A stretch of 39,035 bases of DNA, from contig JAJEHI010000042.1 in assembly GCA_022823775.1 (NCBI GenBank), positions 1-39,035 of the forward strand, read 5' to 3'. Below the pieces are notes generated by a model that saw only the letters and a program-made list of their open reading frames with translations, was not told where the DNA came from and made no database searches. Both the position numbers and the translations under genes were made by a program. The stretch comes from Defluviicoccus sp. GTDB taxonomy: Bacteria; Pseudomonadota; Alphaproteobacteria; MPNO01. Numbering within the stretch: the stretch's first letter is position 1; each line of letters opens with the position of its first letter. Of the stretch, positions 9,954-18,102 are shown in pieces.

Positions 9954-10424
9954 ATGGACCTCGAGCTCCGGAGCCGGGTCGAAGCCCTGATCGCCGAATC
10001 CTCCGCCGCGCTCGACAACGAGGACTGGCAGGCCTGGCTCGACCTGTTCCACGACGCGTGCGCCTACCGCATCGTGCCGCTGGAAAACCTCCAGCAGGGC
10101 CTGCCCGGCAGCGTGATGCTGTGCGAGACCAAGAAGGCGCTGAGCGACCGCATCGTCTCGCTCTTGCGGGCCAATACCTTCAACCCGCACACGACGCGCC
10201 ACATCACCGGCCCGCCCCGGATTACCGTCGAGCGCGGCGACCGGATCGAGGTCGAGACGAATTACGCGCTCTACCAGACCGACGTGGAGGGCGTTTCGCG
10301 CCTGTTCGCGGTCGGCTGCTACCGCGACGGGATGGGTTTCTTCGGCGGCGCGCTCAAATTGGTCGAGCGTGTCGTGGTGCTCGACACCTTCTCGATTCCC
10401 ACGCTGCTCGCCAAGCCGGTCTGA
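9954..10424 (+). CDS. Rieske ring-hydroxylating oxygenase beta subunit
   Basis: Small subunit (156 aa, SnoaL/NTF2-like cone fold) of the ring-hydroxylating oxygenase, structural in the alpha3-beta3 hexamer. The typical N-terminal pattern is present (ALDNEDWQAWLDLFHDACAY, residues 19-38), as are RHITGPPRI and the C-terminal RVVVLDTFSIP. ATG 9954 is chosen, with GAGGG about 7 nt upstream (9942-9946); a GTG directly before it is a possible start adding one residue. Pairs with the alpha subunit. Confidence 0.92.
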   Translation: MDLELRSRVEALIAESSAALDNEDWQAWLDLFHDACAYRIVPLENLQQGLPGSVMLCETKKALSDRIVSLLRANTFNPHTTRHITGPPRITVERGDRIEVETNYALYQTDVEGVSRLFAVGCYRDGMGFFGGALKLVERVVVLDTFSIPTLLAKPV

Positions 10425-10436
10425 GGCGCGCTTTTC

Positions 10437-10495
10437 TTGCCGCCCGGAACGGCGGGTGATAGCGTTTTCGCAACGCGCCCGGGAACGGGCGGCAA
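10437..10495. promoter_or_regulatory. nested inverted repeats between the Rieske beta gene and nicX
   Basis: A perfect 10-bp inverted repeat has arms TTGCCGCCCG (10437-10446) and CGGGCGGCAA (10486-10495). Between them is a smaller hairpin, GCGTT-TTCGC-AACGC (about 10462-10476). The 86-bp gap therefore could fold into one long structure ending about 15 nt before the nicX start. No T-run follows, so it is not a plain intrinsic terminator; an operator or an mRNA structure balancing nicX expression are alternatives. Confidence 0.5.
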
Positions 10496-10510
10496 AAGGC
10501 GGAGGGAAAG

Positions 10511-11548
10511 ATGGCTGCGGATGCCGAAACGGTCGCGTTGTTCAGGAAACAGCTTGAGCTTTGCGACGTGGGCCCGGGAACCAGCCTCGCCGTGCTCTCG
10601 GAAGACGACGTGCGGGCCGAGCACGCGACGGCGTTCCTCGCCGCCGCTTCCGAGCTCGAGGCGGACGCGTTCCAGGTCAATATCAGGAAGAAGCCCGGCA
10701 GCTTCTTCGGCCCGGGCAATTCGCTCCAGGGCAACGAGCCGGCGAAGGCCGTTCTGAAGAGCGTCGACATGGTGGTCGATCTGGTCGGCCTTCTGTGGTC
10801 CAGGGAGCAGACCGAGATCACCGACGCCGGGCCGCGCATGCTGCTGGTCATCGAGCCCATCGACGTGCTCAAGCGGATGGTGTCGAACCCCGGCGACCGC
10901 AAGCGCATCGAGGCCGCCTCGGCCCGGCTGGCGAAGGCGAAGGAGATGCGCATCACCTCGCCCGGCGGCACCGACGTGACCTACCGTTTCGGCGGCTACC
11001 GGATCGGCGAGCAGTACGGCTACACCGACGAGCCCGGGCGCTGGGACCACTGGCCGGGCGTGTTCCTCTACACCGCGGCGGTCGAGGACGGCGTCGACGG
11101 GACGGTGGTGATCGACACCGGCGACCAGCTGCTGCTGCCCAACATGCGCTACGTCACCGACCCGATCACGCTCACCGTCGAGAGCGGCATGATCACCGAC
11201 ATCGGCGGCGAGGGGCTCGATGCGGCGCTGCTCAGGAGCTTCATGGCGGGCTATGACGATCCGCGCGCCTACGCGGTCTCGCATATCGGCTGGGGGCTCG
11301 ACCCGAGGGCGCGCTGGGACTTCATGGGCACCGACCCGGCGGCGGCGGATTCGACGGGCCAGGACGGCCGCGCGTTCTACGGGAACGTCCTGTTCTCGAC
11401 CGGCCCCAATACGGAGGTCGGCGGCGATAACGACACGCTGTGCCATATCGACATCCCGCTCAAGGGCTGCACGCTGACCCTCGACGGCGAGACGATCGTG
11501 GACGGCGGCCGCATCGTGCCGGACGACATGCGCGTCGAGGGCCGCTGA
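10511..11548 (+). CDS. nicX: 2,5-dihydroxypyridine 5,6-dioxygenase (NicX-type)
   Basis: Extradiol-type Fe(II) ring-opening dioxygenase (345 aa) of the NicX family, which has an aminopeptidase T (M29)-like fold. It cleaves 2,5-dihydroxypyridine to N-formylmaleamate in nicotinate, picolinate and hydroxypyridine degradation. The match to Pseudomonas NicX, recalled from memory, is strong over several blocks: YGYTDEPGRWDHWPG, YAVSHIGWGLDPRARW, RAFYGNVLFSTGPNTEVGG and CHIDIPL. The metal ligands map to H258 (SHIGWG) and the H312-x-D314 pair (CHID). The ribosome site GGAGGG (10501-10506) sits well before ATG 10511. It is the last gene of the plus-strand catabolic run and converges on the hydrolase operon with 2 bp between stops. 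It is the best clue that the whole region handles N-heterocycles. Confidence 0.9.
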   Translation: MAADAETVALFRKQLELCDVGPGTSLAVLSEDDVRAEHATAFLAAASELEADAFQVNIRKKPGSFFGPGNSLQGNEPAKAVLKSVDMVVDLVGLLWSREQTEITDAGPRMLLVIEPIDVLKRMVSNPGDRKRIEAASARLAKAKEMRITSPGGTDVTYRFGGYRIGEQYGYTDEPGRWDHWPGVFLYTAAVEDGVDGTVVIDTGDQLLLPNMRYVTDPITLTVESGMITDIGGEGLDAALLRSFMAGYDDPRAYAVSHIGWGLDPRARWDFMGTDPAAADSTGQDGRAFYGNVLFSTGPNTEVGGDNDTLCHIDIPLKGCTLTLDGETIVDGGRIVPDDMRVEGR

Positions 11549-11550
11549 GC

Positions 11551-12477
11551 CTAGCCGAGATCCTGCCGCGCGAGGAACGCTTCGAGCGCCGCGTGGCAGG
11601 CGTCCGGGCGCTCGATCTGGAGCAGGTGGCTGGTGTTCTCGATCGGCGTCCATTCGATGCCGTGGTCTTCCCGCATCGCGCGACCGACCTTGCCCGGCGC
11701 GAGCGCCCCCGGCGCGTCGGGATCGGAGGAGATGAAGACCAGCGGCCCCTCGATTTCGCCGAGGCGCGGGCAGAGGTCGAGCCCGGCATTGGTACGGTAG
11801 ACGCGCGACTCTCCCTCGCGCGGGCAGCACAGAACGTATTCGCCCGTCTCCGGGTCCTCGCGGGTGATCGAGCGCGCCATCAGCGCGTGCCCCCCCTCGA
11901 CCCAGCGCGCGAGGCTCTTGGACCGGGCGAAGCGGGCGGCGAGCGCCATGGCATCCGGGAAACGGTCCGGCCTCGTCGCCGCCCAGTCGGCGAGGCCGAG
12001 CTCGAACGTGCGCGCGACCTCGTGCGCGCGGTGGCCCGGTGAGGGGATCAGCGGCGGGTCGAACAGCGCCATCGCGTCCCAGCGCCGGCCGCGTTCCAGC
12101 GCATGCCATATGGCCGTCACCGCCGAGATCGAGTGGAATACGCCGACGGTCGGCTTCGGGCCGAAACGCTCCGGGATCAGGTCGATCAGCCGGTCCATGT
12201 CGGCGACGAAGGCGGGAACGTCGTGACGGTCGACGTCGTGGCGCGGATTGCGTCCGTGGTTGCGCTGGTCGTAGATCGCGAGGTCGTAGCGGTCGGTCAG
12301 CAGCCGCCAGAACGGATAATAGGCGTCGATGGCGAAGCCGTTGCCGTGCGCCATCACCAGCCTGGGCCCCTCCGGGTTGCCGTGGCGGCGCACCCGGACG
12401 ATGGCGCCGTCCTCCATCTCGGCGTCGAAGCTCTCGGAAGCCTCGGGGACGCGGAAAATGTCGGGCGGTGCACTCAT
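11551..12477 (-). CDS. alpha/beta hydrolase, paralogue 1 (possible NicD-like step)
   Basis: Alpha/beta-hydrolase fold protein (308 aa). The oxyanion-hole segment HGNGF (44-48) follows strand 3. The nucleophile is probably S116 in VGVFHSISA, an atypical elbow in place of GxSxG, and the catalytic histidine is probably H284 in NTSHLLQ. It is a clear paralogue of the next gene, sharing GNGFA.D.Y.PFWRL, VGVFHS.SA and LFDPP. It starts with an ATGA overlap on that gene's stop. Adjacent to nicX, it is a candidate for hydrolysis of N-formylmaleamate (the NicD reaction), but the elbow differs from the GHSMG of Pseudomonas NicD, so substrate is unproven. Confidence 0.88.
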   Translation of the reverse strand: MSAPPDIFRVPEASESFDAEMEDGAIVRVRRHGNPEGPRLVMAHGNGFAIDAYYPFWRLLTDRYDLAIYDQRNHGRNPRHDVDRHDVPAFVADMDRLIDLIPERFGPKPTVGVFHSISAVTAIWHALERGRRWDAMALFDPPLIPSPGHRAHEVARTFELGLADWAATRPDRFPDAMALAARFARSKSLARWVEGGHALMARSITREDPETGEYVLCCPREGESRVYRTNAGLDLCPRLGEIEGPLVFISSDPDAPGALAPGKVGRAMREDHGIEWTPIENTSHLLQIERPDACHAALEAFLARQDLG

Positions 12478-13433
12478 GCCGGGATCCCGTTCTCGTTCAG
12501 GAAACGCTCCACCAGGGCGAAGCACTGCTCGGGCTCCTCAAGCTGCAACAGGTGGCTGGTGTCGGGCACGCAGGCATATTGGATGCCGAACGTCTCGCAG
12601 AACAGCTTGCAGCAGGGCGCCGTCTTCGACGCGCCGTCGAACTCCGGGTCGGCGCCCACGACCATGAGCGAGCGCCCCCGGCCGACCGGCTTCCGCCAGA
12701 TCGGCAGCTCCCCGACTTCGACATAGAGACCGGCCTCGACCGGGCCCGGGCAGGAGAGCAGCCACTCCCCGGAAGCCGGGTCGAAGCGGAGCGTCGAGCG
12801 CGCGTTGAGCTCCGGCACCCCTTTCCGCAGGCGGCGGAAACGGTGCAGGTACCGGAACACGTCGGCGAGTTCGTCCGGGTCGGGAAACCGGTTCTTGCGG
12901 ATCATGGCGGCGTCGCGCAGCACCCCGCCGTCGGCCAGAAGCTCGCCGTGCAGCGGGTGATTCTTTGGAGGGGCGATGGGCGGGTCGAACAGCACCAGCG
13001 CGTCCCAGTGCCAGATGCCGTCCGTGACCGCGAGCAGCGCCGCGATTGCCGACATCGAATGGAAGACGCCGACCGTGGTCTTCCCGCCCCACGCGTCCGC
13101 GATGGCGTCATGCACCGCGACGTTGTCGCGCGCGAAACGGCGATAATGGTGCGGATCGGCCGCGTGGAACGGGTTGCGCCCGCAGTTCCGGAAATCGAAC
13201 AAGGCGAGGTCGAACCGGTCCAGCATCAGCCGCCAGAACGGGAAGTAGCTGTCGCTCGCGAAGCCGTTGCCGTGGCTCAGCACGACGCGCGGGCCCGACG
13301 GGTTGCCGTGGCGGACGACGCGGATCGGCGCCCCGTCGTCCATCGCGAGGTCGAGGGTCGCGGTGGGCTCCGGCAGGACGAACGCGTCGGTGTCGCGCCG
13401 GACTTCCACGCCGGAACGAAGCGGGGCCGTCAC
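12474..13433 (-). CDS. alpha/beta hydrolase, paralogue 2
   Basis: Alpha/beta hydrolase (319 aa) paralogous to its downstream neighbour. HGNGF is at 54-58, the probable nucleophile S126 in VGVFHSMSA, and a C-terminal histidine in PDTSHLLQLEEPEQ. GTG 13433 is chosen because it overlaps the stop of the upstream large-subunit gene (GTGA); the open frame continues far upstream only as a shadow. One of the pair may be a deformylase or amidase for the ring-opened product; the other may have diverged. No signal peptide. Confidence 0.88.
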   Translation of the reverse strand: MTAPLRSGVEVRRDTDAFVLPEPTATLDLAMDDGAPIRVVRHGNPSGPRVVLSHGNGFASDSYFPFWRLMLDRFDLALFDFRNCGRNPFHAADPHHYRRFARDNVAVHDAIADAWGGKTTVGVFHSMSAIAALLAVTDGIWHWDALVLFDPPIAPPKNHPLHGELLADGGVLRDAAMIRKNRFPDPDELADVFRYLHRFRRLRKGVPELNARSTLRFDPASGEWLLSCPGPVEAGLYVEVGELPIWRKPVGRGRSLMVVGADPEFDGASKTAPCCKLFCETFGIQYACVPDTSHLLQLEEPEQCFALVERFLNENGIPA

Positions 13434-15769
13434 CTGCCGGCGTCTCCCGCTGCGGCGATCGCGGCGAGCAGCCGGCGCGGCGTGACCGGGCATTCGGAAA
13501 TCTCGACGCCGAGCTGGGCGAGCGCGTCGTTGATCGCGTTGGCGATGGCCGCCGGCGGGCCGATCGCGCCGCCCTCGCCGATCCCCTTCTGGCCGAAGGT
13601 GGTGTAGGGCGAGGGGCTCTCCATGTGGTCGACCCGGATCGCCGGGATCTCGGTCGGCCCCGGCAGCAGGTAATCGGCGAGCGTGGGGGCGAGCGGTTGG
13701 CCGTCCTCGGCGTAGGGCATCTCCTCGTAGAGCGCGGTGCCGATGCCCTGCCCGGTGCCGCCATGGACCTGACCGTCGACGATCATCGGGTTGACCAGCA
13801 CCCCGCCGTCCTCGACCACGACGTAATCCAGGATCTCGACCTCGCCGGTCGCGGTGTCGACGGCGACGACGGCGGCGTGGCAGGCATAGCTGAAGGTGCC
13901 GGAATCGCGCTCCGGCTTGTAGCCGCCGACCGCCTCCAGCCCCTGCGGGTCCACGTCGTCGGTGAGGTCCTGCGGGCGCAGGTACCAGGTGCGGCCGACC
14001 TCCTGCAGCGTCACGCTGCCCGATGGGCCGGCGACCCTGCCGTTTTCCAGCCGCACCGAGTCGGGATCGACCTGGAGCAGCCCGGCGCCGATCTGCCGGA
14101 TACGCTCGGCGAGCAGCCTGCAGGCCTCGGCCGTCGCGCCGCCCGCCATGATCATGCAGCGCGAGCCCCAGGTGCCGGTCGAGTACGGGGTGTAGGCGGT
14201 ATCGCCCAGCACCACCCGCACATCGTCGGTGTCGATCCCGAGCACCTCGTGCGCCACCTGGGCGAGGCTGGTCTCGAGCCCCTGGCCGTGGCTGTGGACG
14301 CCGACTCGGAGCTCCAGCGCGCCGTCCGGCGTGAGCCGCGCACCCGCCTGCTCGAAGCCCGGGATCATCGGGATCCCCCAGCCCGAATAGACCGCCGTGC
14401 CGTGCCCGGCCTGCTCGCAGAAGATGGAGAAGCCGACGCCCACGCGGCGCCCGTCGGGCTCGCCGCGTTGCTGGCGCCGCCGCACGCCGGCCACGTCGAT
14501 CGCCCCGGCGGCGCGGCGGATGCTCTCCGGATAGTTGCCGCTGTCGTAATGCTTGGCCGTGATGTTGTCGAACGGCATCTGCTCCGGCTTCACCAGGCTG
14601 TCGAGCCGGACCTCGTGCGGCTCGCGCCCGACCTCGCGGGCGATGGCGTCGATCACCAGCTCGAGCGCGAAGCAGACGCCCGGCCGCGCGACGCCCCGGA
14701 AGGGGAGGATCGGCGGCTTGTTGGAGGCGATCGACCAGGTCCTGCACTGGAAGGCGTCCATCGTGTAGGGCCCGGGCAGGATCGAGGCGACCTGGGCGGC
14801 CTCGAGGCAGGCCGAGAACGGGTAGGCGGAATAGGCGCCCGCATCGACCGTCGCCTCGGCCTCGATTCCGAGCAGCTTTCCCGCCGCGTCGGCATAGCCC
14901 GTCACGACGTAATGGTGCTCGCGGCAGTTGGCGTTGGCGGTCAGATGCTCGCGCCGGTCCTCCAGCCAGCGCACCGGGCGCTCCAGCCGTCTGGCGAGCC
15001 AGGCGATGCAGACCTCTTCCGGCGAGAGGATCCCCTTGTAGCCGAACCCGCCGCCCACGTCGGGCGCGATCACGCGGACGCTGGCGAGGTCCATGCCCAG
15101 ACATTCGGCGAGCCCGTTGCGCACGATATGGGGAAGCTGGGCCGCCGAGGTCACGGTGAGCTGGCGCAGCCGGGGGTCCCACTCGGCGAGCACGCCCTTG
15201 CCCTCGATCGGCGCCATGCACTGGCGTGCGGTGCGGACCTCGCGCGTCACCCTGACCGCGGCGCGCGCGGCGACCGCCTCGATGTCGTCCTCCACGCTGG
15301 TCTCGAGAAAGACGTTGTCGCCCCAGTGCTCGTGGATCAGCGGCGCGTCCGGATCGCGGGCGGTCAGCATGTCGGAGACCGCCGGCAGGATATCGAAATC
15401 GACCGCGACGCGGTCCGCCATGTCCTCGGCCTCGGCCCGGGTCCCGGCGACGCAGATCGCCACCATTTCGCCCACCTGGCGCACCTTTTCCGACGCCAGC
15501 ACCGGCTGGGAGGAGGGCTTGAACCCGGGGAGCGCCGAGACCGCGCGGATCGGCTTGACGCCCTCCATGTCGGCATGGGTGAAGACCCGCGCGCGGATGT
15601 CGTCGGGGATGTCGATGCCCCGGATGAGGGCGTGCGCGACGGGGCTCCGGACGAAGGCGGCTTCCAACTGGCCCGCGAGGCCGAAATCGCCGACGAAGCG
15701 GCCGCGGCCGCGCATCAGCCGGTCGTCCTCCTTGCGGGCGATCGACGCGCCAACCCCCTGATTTGCCAT
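13430..15769 (-). CDS. orphan molybdenum hydroxylase large subunit (XDH/CoxL family)
   Basis: Second Mo-hydroxylase catalytic subunit (779 aa), not closely similar to the one at 4987-7353. It has the hammerhead start (IARKEDDRLMRGRGRFVGD), GGGFGYKG, GVHSHGQGLETSLAQ, and the catalytic glutamate E732 in GQKGIGEGGAIGPPAA. The loop that reads AYRGSGR in the first enzyme reads PFRGVARPG here (about residues 353-361), so substrate choice should differ. No Fe-S or FAD subunit gene is adjacent; it may borrow those of the first enzyme or partners elsewhere. GGGGAAGG lies 5 nt upstream of ATG 15769. It heads the minus-strand operon with the two hydrolases (GTGA and ATGA overlaps). Confidence 0.9.
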   Translation of the reverse strand: MANQGVGASIARKEDDRLMRGRGRFVGDFGLAGQLEAAFVRSPVAHALIRGIDIPDDIRARVFTHADMEGVKPIRAVSALPGFKPSSQPVLASEKVRQVGEMVAICVAGTRAEAEDMADRVAVDFDILPAVSDMLTARDPDAPLIHEHWGDNVFLETSVEDDIEAVAARAAVRVTREVRTARQCMAPIEGKGVLAEWDPRLRQLTVTSAAQLPHIVRNGLAECLGMDLASVRVIAPDVGGGFGYKGILSPEEVCIAWLARRLERPVRWLEDRREHLTANANCREHHYVVTGYADAAGKLLGIEAEATVDAGAYSAYPFSACLEAAQVASILPGPYTMDAFQCRTWSIASNKPPILPFRGVARPGVCFALELVIDAIAREVGREPHEVRLDSLVKPEQMPFDNITAKHYDSGNYPESIRRAAGAIDVAGVRRRQQRGEPDGRRVGVGFSIFCEQAGHGTAVYSGWGIPMIPGFEQAGARLTPDGALELRVGVHSHGQGLETSLAQVAHEVLGIDTDDVRVVLGDTAYTPYSTGTWGSRCMIMAGGATAEACRLLAERIRQIGAGLLQVDPDSVRLENGRVAGPSGSVTLQEVGRTWYLRPQDLTDDVDPQGLEAVGGYKPERDSGTFSYACHAAVVAVDTATGEVEILDYVVVEDGGVLVNPMIVDGQVHGGTGQGIGTALYEEMPYAEDGQPLAPTLADYLLPGPTEIPAIRVDHMESPSPYTTFGQKGIGEGGAIGPPAAIANAINDALAQLGVEISECPVTPRRLLAAIAAAGDAGR

Positions 15770-15807
15770 GCCCCGCCTTCCCCGAGCCGCTATGGTGCGC
15801 GGCGGTT

Positions 15808-15816
15808 CTTATAGCA
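15808..15816 (-). promoter_or_regulatory. candidate extended -10 promoter for the orphan Mo-hydroxylase operon
   Basis: On the minus strand this reads TGCTATAAG, an extended -10 (TGn + TATAAG) 38 bp upstream of the start codon at 15769. No good -35 box is seen. The core TGTGCTATA also occurs upstream of dnaN. Confidence 0.3.
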
Positions 15817-15846
15817 CAGGGCGCCTGGCGGCGCGGGAGAGGGGCG

Positions 15847-16734
15847 ATGGCGAAGACGGTCGGAATCGTGGGGCTGGGCCGGATGGGCTCGGCGATGGCG
15901 AAGAACCTGATCGAGGCCGGATTCGAGGTGATCGGGCGGGATACCGACAAGGCGCGCGTCGACGCATTCGCGGCGATGGGCGGGCGTCCGGTCGAGAGCC
16001 CGCGCGCGATGGCCGAGGCGGCGGACTGCGTGATGACCTCGCTCCCCAGCGTCGCCGCCTTCGAGGCGGTGACCGCGGGCGCGGACGGGCTCGCGGCGGC
16101 GAACAAGCCCGGCCTCGTCGCCTTCGACACCTCGACGCTCCCCATCGCGGTCAAGGAGGCGGGGCGGGCCGCACTGGCGGAGACCGGCGGGATCCTGCTG
16201 GACACGCCGCTGAGCGGCACCGGCGCGCAGGCCATGACAAGGGACCTCGTGGTCTACGCGAGCGGCGACACGGCGGCCATCGAGAGCCTGACCGGCGTAT
16301 TCGAAGGCTTCTCGCGCGCCCATTACGACCTCGGCGCGTTCGGCAACGGCAGCCGGATGAAGTTCGTCGCCAACCTGCTGGTCGCGATCCACAACGTTGC
16401 CACCGGCGAGGCCTTCGCGCTCGGCATCAAGGCCGGGCTCGACCCCGAGACGATCTACGAGGTGATCTCCAACAGCGCCGCCACCTCCCGCATCTTCGAG
16501 GTGCGCGGCCCGCAAATGGTCGCGGGCGATTACTCCAACGCGTCCGCGTCGATCGACATGCAGCTCAAGGACATGAAGGTCATCGGCGACTTCCTCGCGG
16601 AGACAGGCTGTGCCGCCCCCTGCTTCGCGGCGTCGGGGCAGATCTACAACGCGGCGCTCGCCCAGGGGCGTGTGGCGGAGGATACGGCGTCGGTGTGCGG
16701 GGTGTTGGAGCAGTTGGCGGGGGTGGAGAGGTAG
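15847..16734 (+). CDS. NAD(P)-dependent beta-hydroxyacid dehydrogenase (3-hydroxyisobutyrate dehydrogenase family)
   Basis: Beta-hydroxyacid dehydrogenase (295 aa) of the 3-hydroxyisobutyrate/tartronate semialdehyde reductase family. The N-terminal Rossmann motif is GLGRMG (9-14). The substrate-binding motif DTPLSGTGA (119-127) is a variant of DAPVSGG. The catalytic lysine is K172 in SRMKFVANLL. Start ATG 15847 has GAGAGGGG (15837-15844) just upstream. It diverges from the orphan Mo-hydroxylase operon. The particular hydroxyacid cannot be told from sequence. A role in the lower part of the N-heterocycle route is possible but speculative. Confidence 0.9.
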   Translation: MAKTVGIVGLGRMGSAMAKNLIEAGFEVIGRDTDKARVDAFAAMGGRPVESPRAMAEAADCVMTSLPSVAAFEAVTAGADGLAAANKPGLVAFDTSTLPIAVKEAGRAALAETGGILLDTPLSGTGAQAMTRDLVVYASGDTAAIESLTGVFEGFSRAHYDLGAFGNGSRMKFVANLLVAIHNVATGEAFALGIKAGLDPETIYEVISNSAATSRIFEVRGPQMVAGDYSNASASIDMQLKDMKVIGDFLAETGCAAPCFAASGQIYNAALAQGRVAEDTASVCGVLEQLAGVER

Positions 16735-16830
16735 GGGGAGCGGGAACGACACAACGATTTCGGTATGATCGATTGGCCCACATCCTATCCTCTTTAGCAA
16801 GCTGGATTTGTTCGATAGGTAGTCAATAAC

Positions 16831-18102
16831 ATGTATTTCAAGCCACAAGTGACTGACCGCGACTTTCCAGAACTCCTAAAGCAGTTTGTCCACATTACGG
16901 GTTGGACACCATGGAGAAAGCGCTTCGATTGGTTGATTGATCAAGCTGACCGTACACCTGTAATGCCTTATTTCTTAAGAGAGCGTTTTCCGCTCGAGCT
17001 GGCGTTTTTCGACATGCAACGACACTATCGTACTACGGGGAAGCACGTAAGGAAGGATATAGACGAACAACAACAACGTATCATCTCCTTCGTGGCGATG
17101 ATAACGATGTGTTATTCTAGGTTAACGGAGATGGGCAAGTCTCGTTTAAAGGGAATGTTGCTGGATGGGCTGAAGAGCGACTATGGCCTAGGACCATTGG
17201 CTCACGAAATGAGAATGGCTGCGCATCTCATGAACATCGGATTCGACGTTACTTTCAATGACATGGAGAACGGACGGCAATTTGATTATTTGGCCACAAA
17301 AAATACTGTGAAAATTGAAGTCGAGTGCAAGTTTGTCTCAGGTGACATAGGTAGAAAAATTCATTTAAGGCGACTCCATCAATTTGGCGAGTCGCTTATT
17401 CCAAGACTTAATGCTCTCCTGGACACATTTGAAACTGGTCTACTTATTCGATTGACGATCCCAACTAGGCTGCATGGTGATCTGGAACAACACATTACTT
17501 TGTGTGAACTGGTCCAAGAGTCCGTAAAGAACAGAAATTCGTTTATGGAACCGAATGACGCAAAAGTATCAATCTCCGAGTTTGGCTTGGAAGCAGGTCC
17601 TTTCGCAGATTCTCCACCCGAACAAGTATTTTATGAAGATGTTGAATTATTCCTGCAAAATGAATTTGGTATTGTTAATAGAAATTGTCTTCTCGCTTTT
17701 CGACCGCGTCGGAGCGCTATTATCGTTGTGGTCGAAAGCTCCCAGCAGGATGAAGTATTAAAGGGTATTCATCGGCAGCTTAAAGACGCGGCCCGAACCC
17801 AATTCAGCGGAGATTGTCCGGCTGTATTTTGTTGCCACCTTGCCGACCTCACTGGGGATCAACTCCAGAACCTGAAGGTCGAAGGCGAGGGAGGCATTGG
17901 GCTTGATTACATGACAAGTGATTTGATCCATCGTAGACCGCAGCTACTATCGGTAACCTTTACCGCTTCTGGCCATCTCAAACGAACGCCTATAAGCACC
18001 ATTCAAGGCGTGTCAAGCTCACTCCAAGAATCTGGCCATAGCTACACTATAGTGAACTCGAGCCATGAGGTCGCTTCTGATAACCGATTCTCAATATTTT
18101 AG
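16831..18102 (+). CDS. unknown protein with PD-(D/E)XK nuclease-like core, AT-rich
   Basis: A 423-aa protein of no family I recognise. A mid-protein segment fits a PD-(D/E)XK nuclease active site: E126 in AHEMRMAAHL, D152 in GRQFDYLA, then E165-C-K167 at the end of the strand VKIEVECK. The predicted order helix-strand-D-strand-ExK is right for that fold. The first 110 residues are charged and probably helical; the C-terminal half has a second mixed alpha/beta region with hydrophobic strands (CLLAF, AIIVVVE, AVFCCHLADL). Codon use is strikingly unlike the neighbours: many A/T-ending codons and GC in the mid-40s percent against near 70 around it. No good ribosome site is visible. It stands alone between two dehydrogenase genes, with no methylase, integrase or transposase partner. 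A defence or mobile-element nuclease is an inference only. Confidence 0.8.
   Translation: MYFKPQVTDRDFPELLKQFVHITGWTPWRKRFDWLIDQADRTPVMPYFLRERFPLELAFFDMQRHYRTTGKHVRKDIDEQQQRIISFVAMITMCYSRLTEMGKSRLKGMLLDGLKSDYGLGPLAHEMRMAAHLMNIGFDVTFNDMENGRQFDYLATKNTVKIEVECKFVSGDIGRKIHLRRLHQFGESLIPRLNALLDTFETGLLIRLTIPTRLHGDLEQHITLCELVQESVKNRNSFMEPNDAKVSISEFGLEAGPFADSPPEQVFYEDVELFLQNEFGIVNRNCLLAFRPRRSAIIVVVESSQQDEVLKGIHRQLKDAARTQFSGDCPAVFCCHLADLTGDQLQNLKVEGEGGIGLDYMTSDLIHRRPQLLSVTFTASGHLKRTPISTIQGVSSSLQESGHSYTIVNSSHEVASDNRFSIF

Noticed and set aside
13046..15814. A 922-codon plus-strand open frame opposite the orphan Mo-hydroxylase.
   Set aside because: It is the antisense shadow of a gene with clear motifs; composition is typical of GC-driven stop-free frames.
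12474..16235. A 1253-codon open frame on the minus strand covering hydrolase 2 and the orphan Mo-hydroxylase region.
   Set aside because: Only its 3' 319 codons encode a recognisable protein; the rest is an alternate frame of the Mo-hydroxylase gene, arginine/alanine/glycine-rich and without domains.
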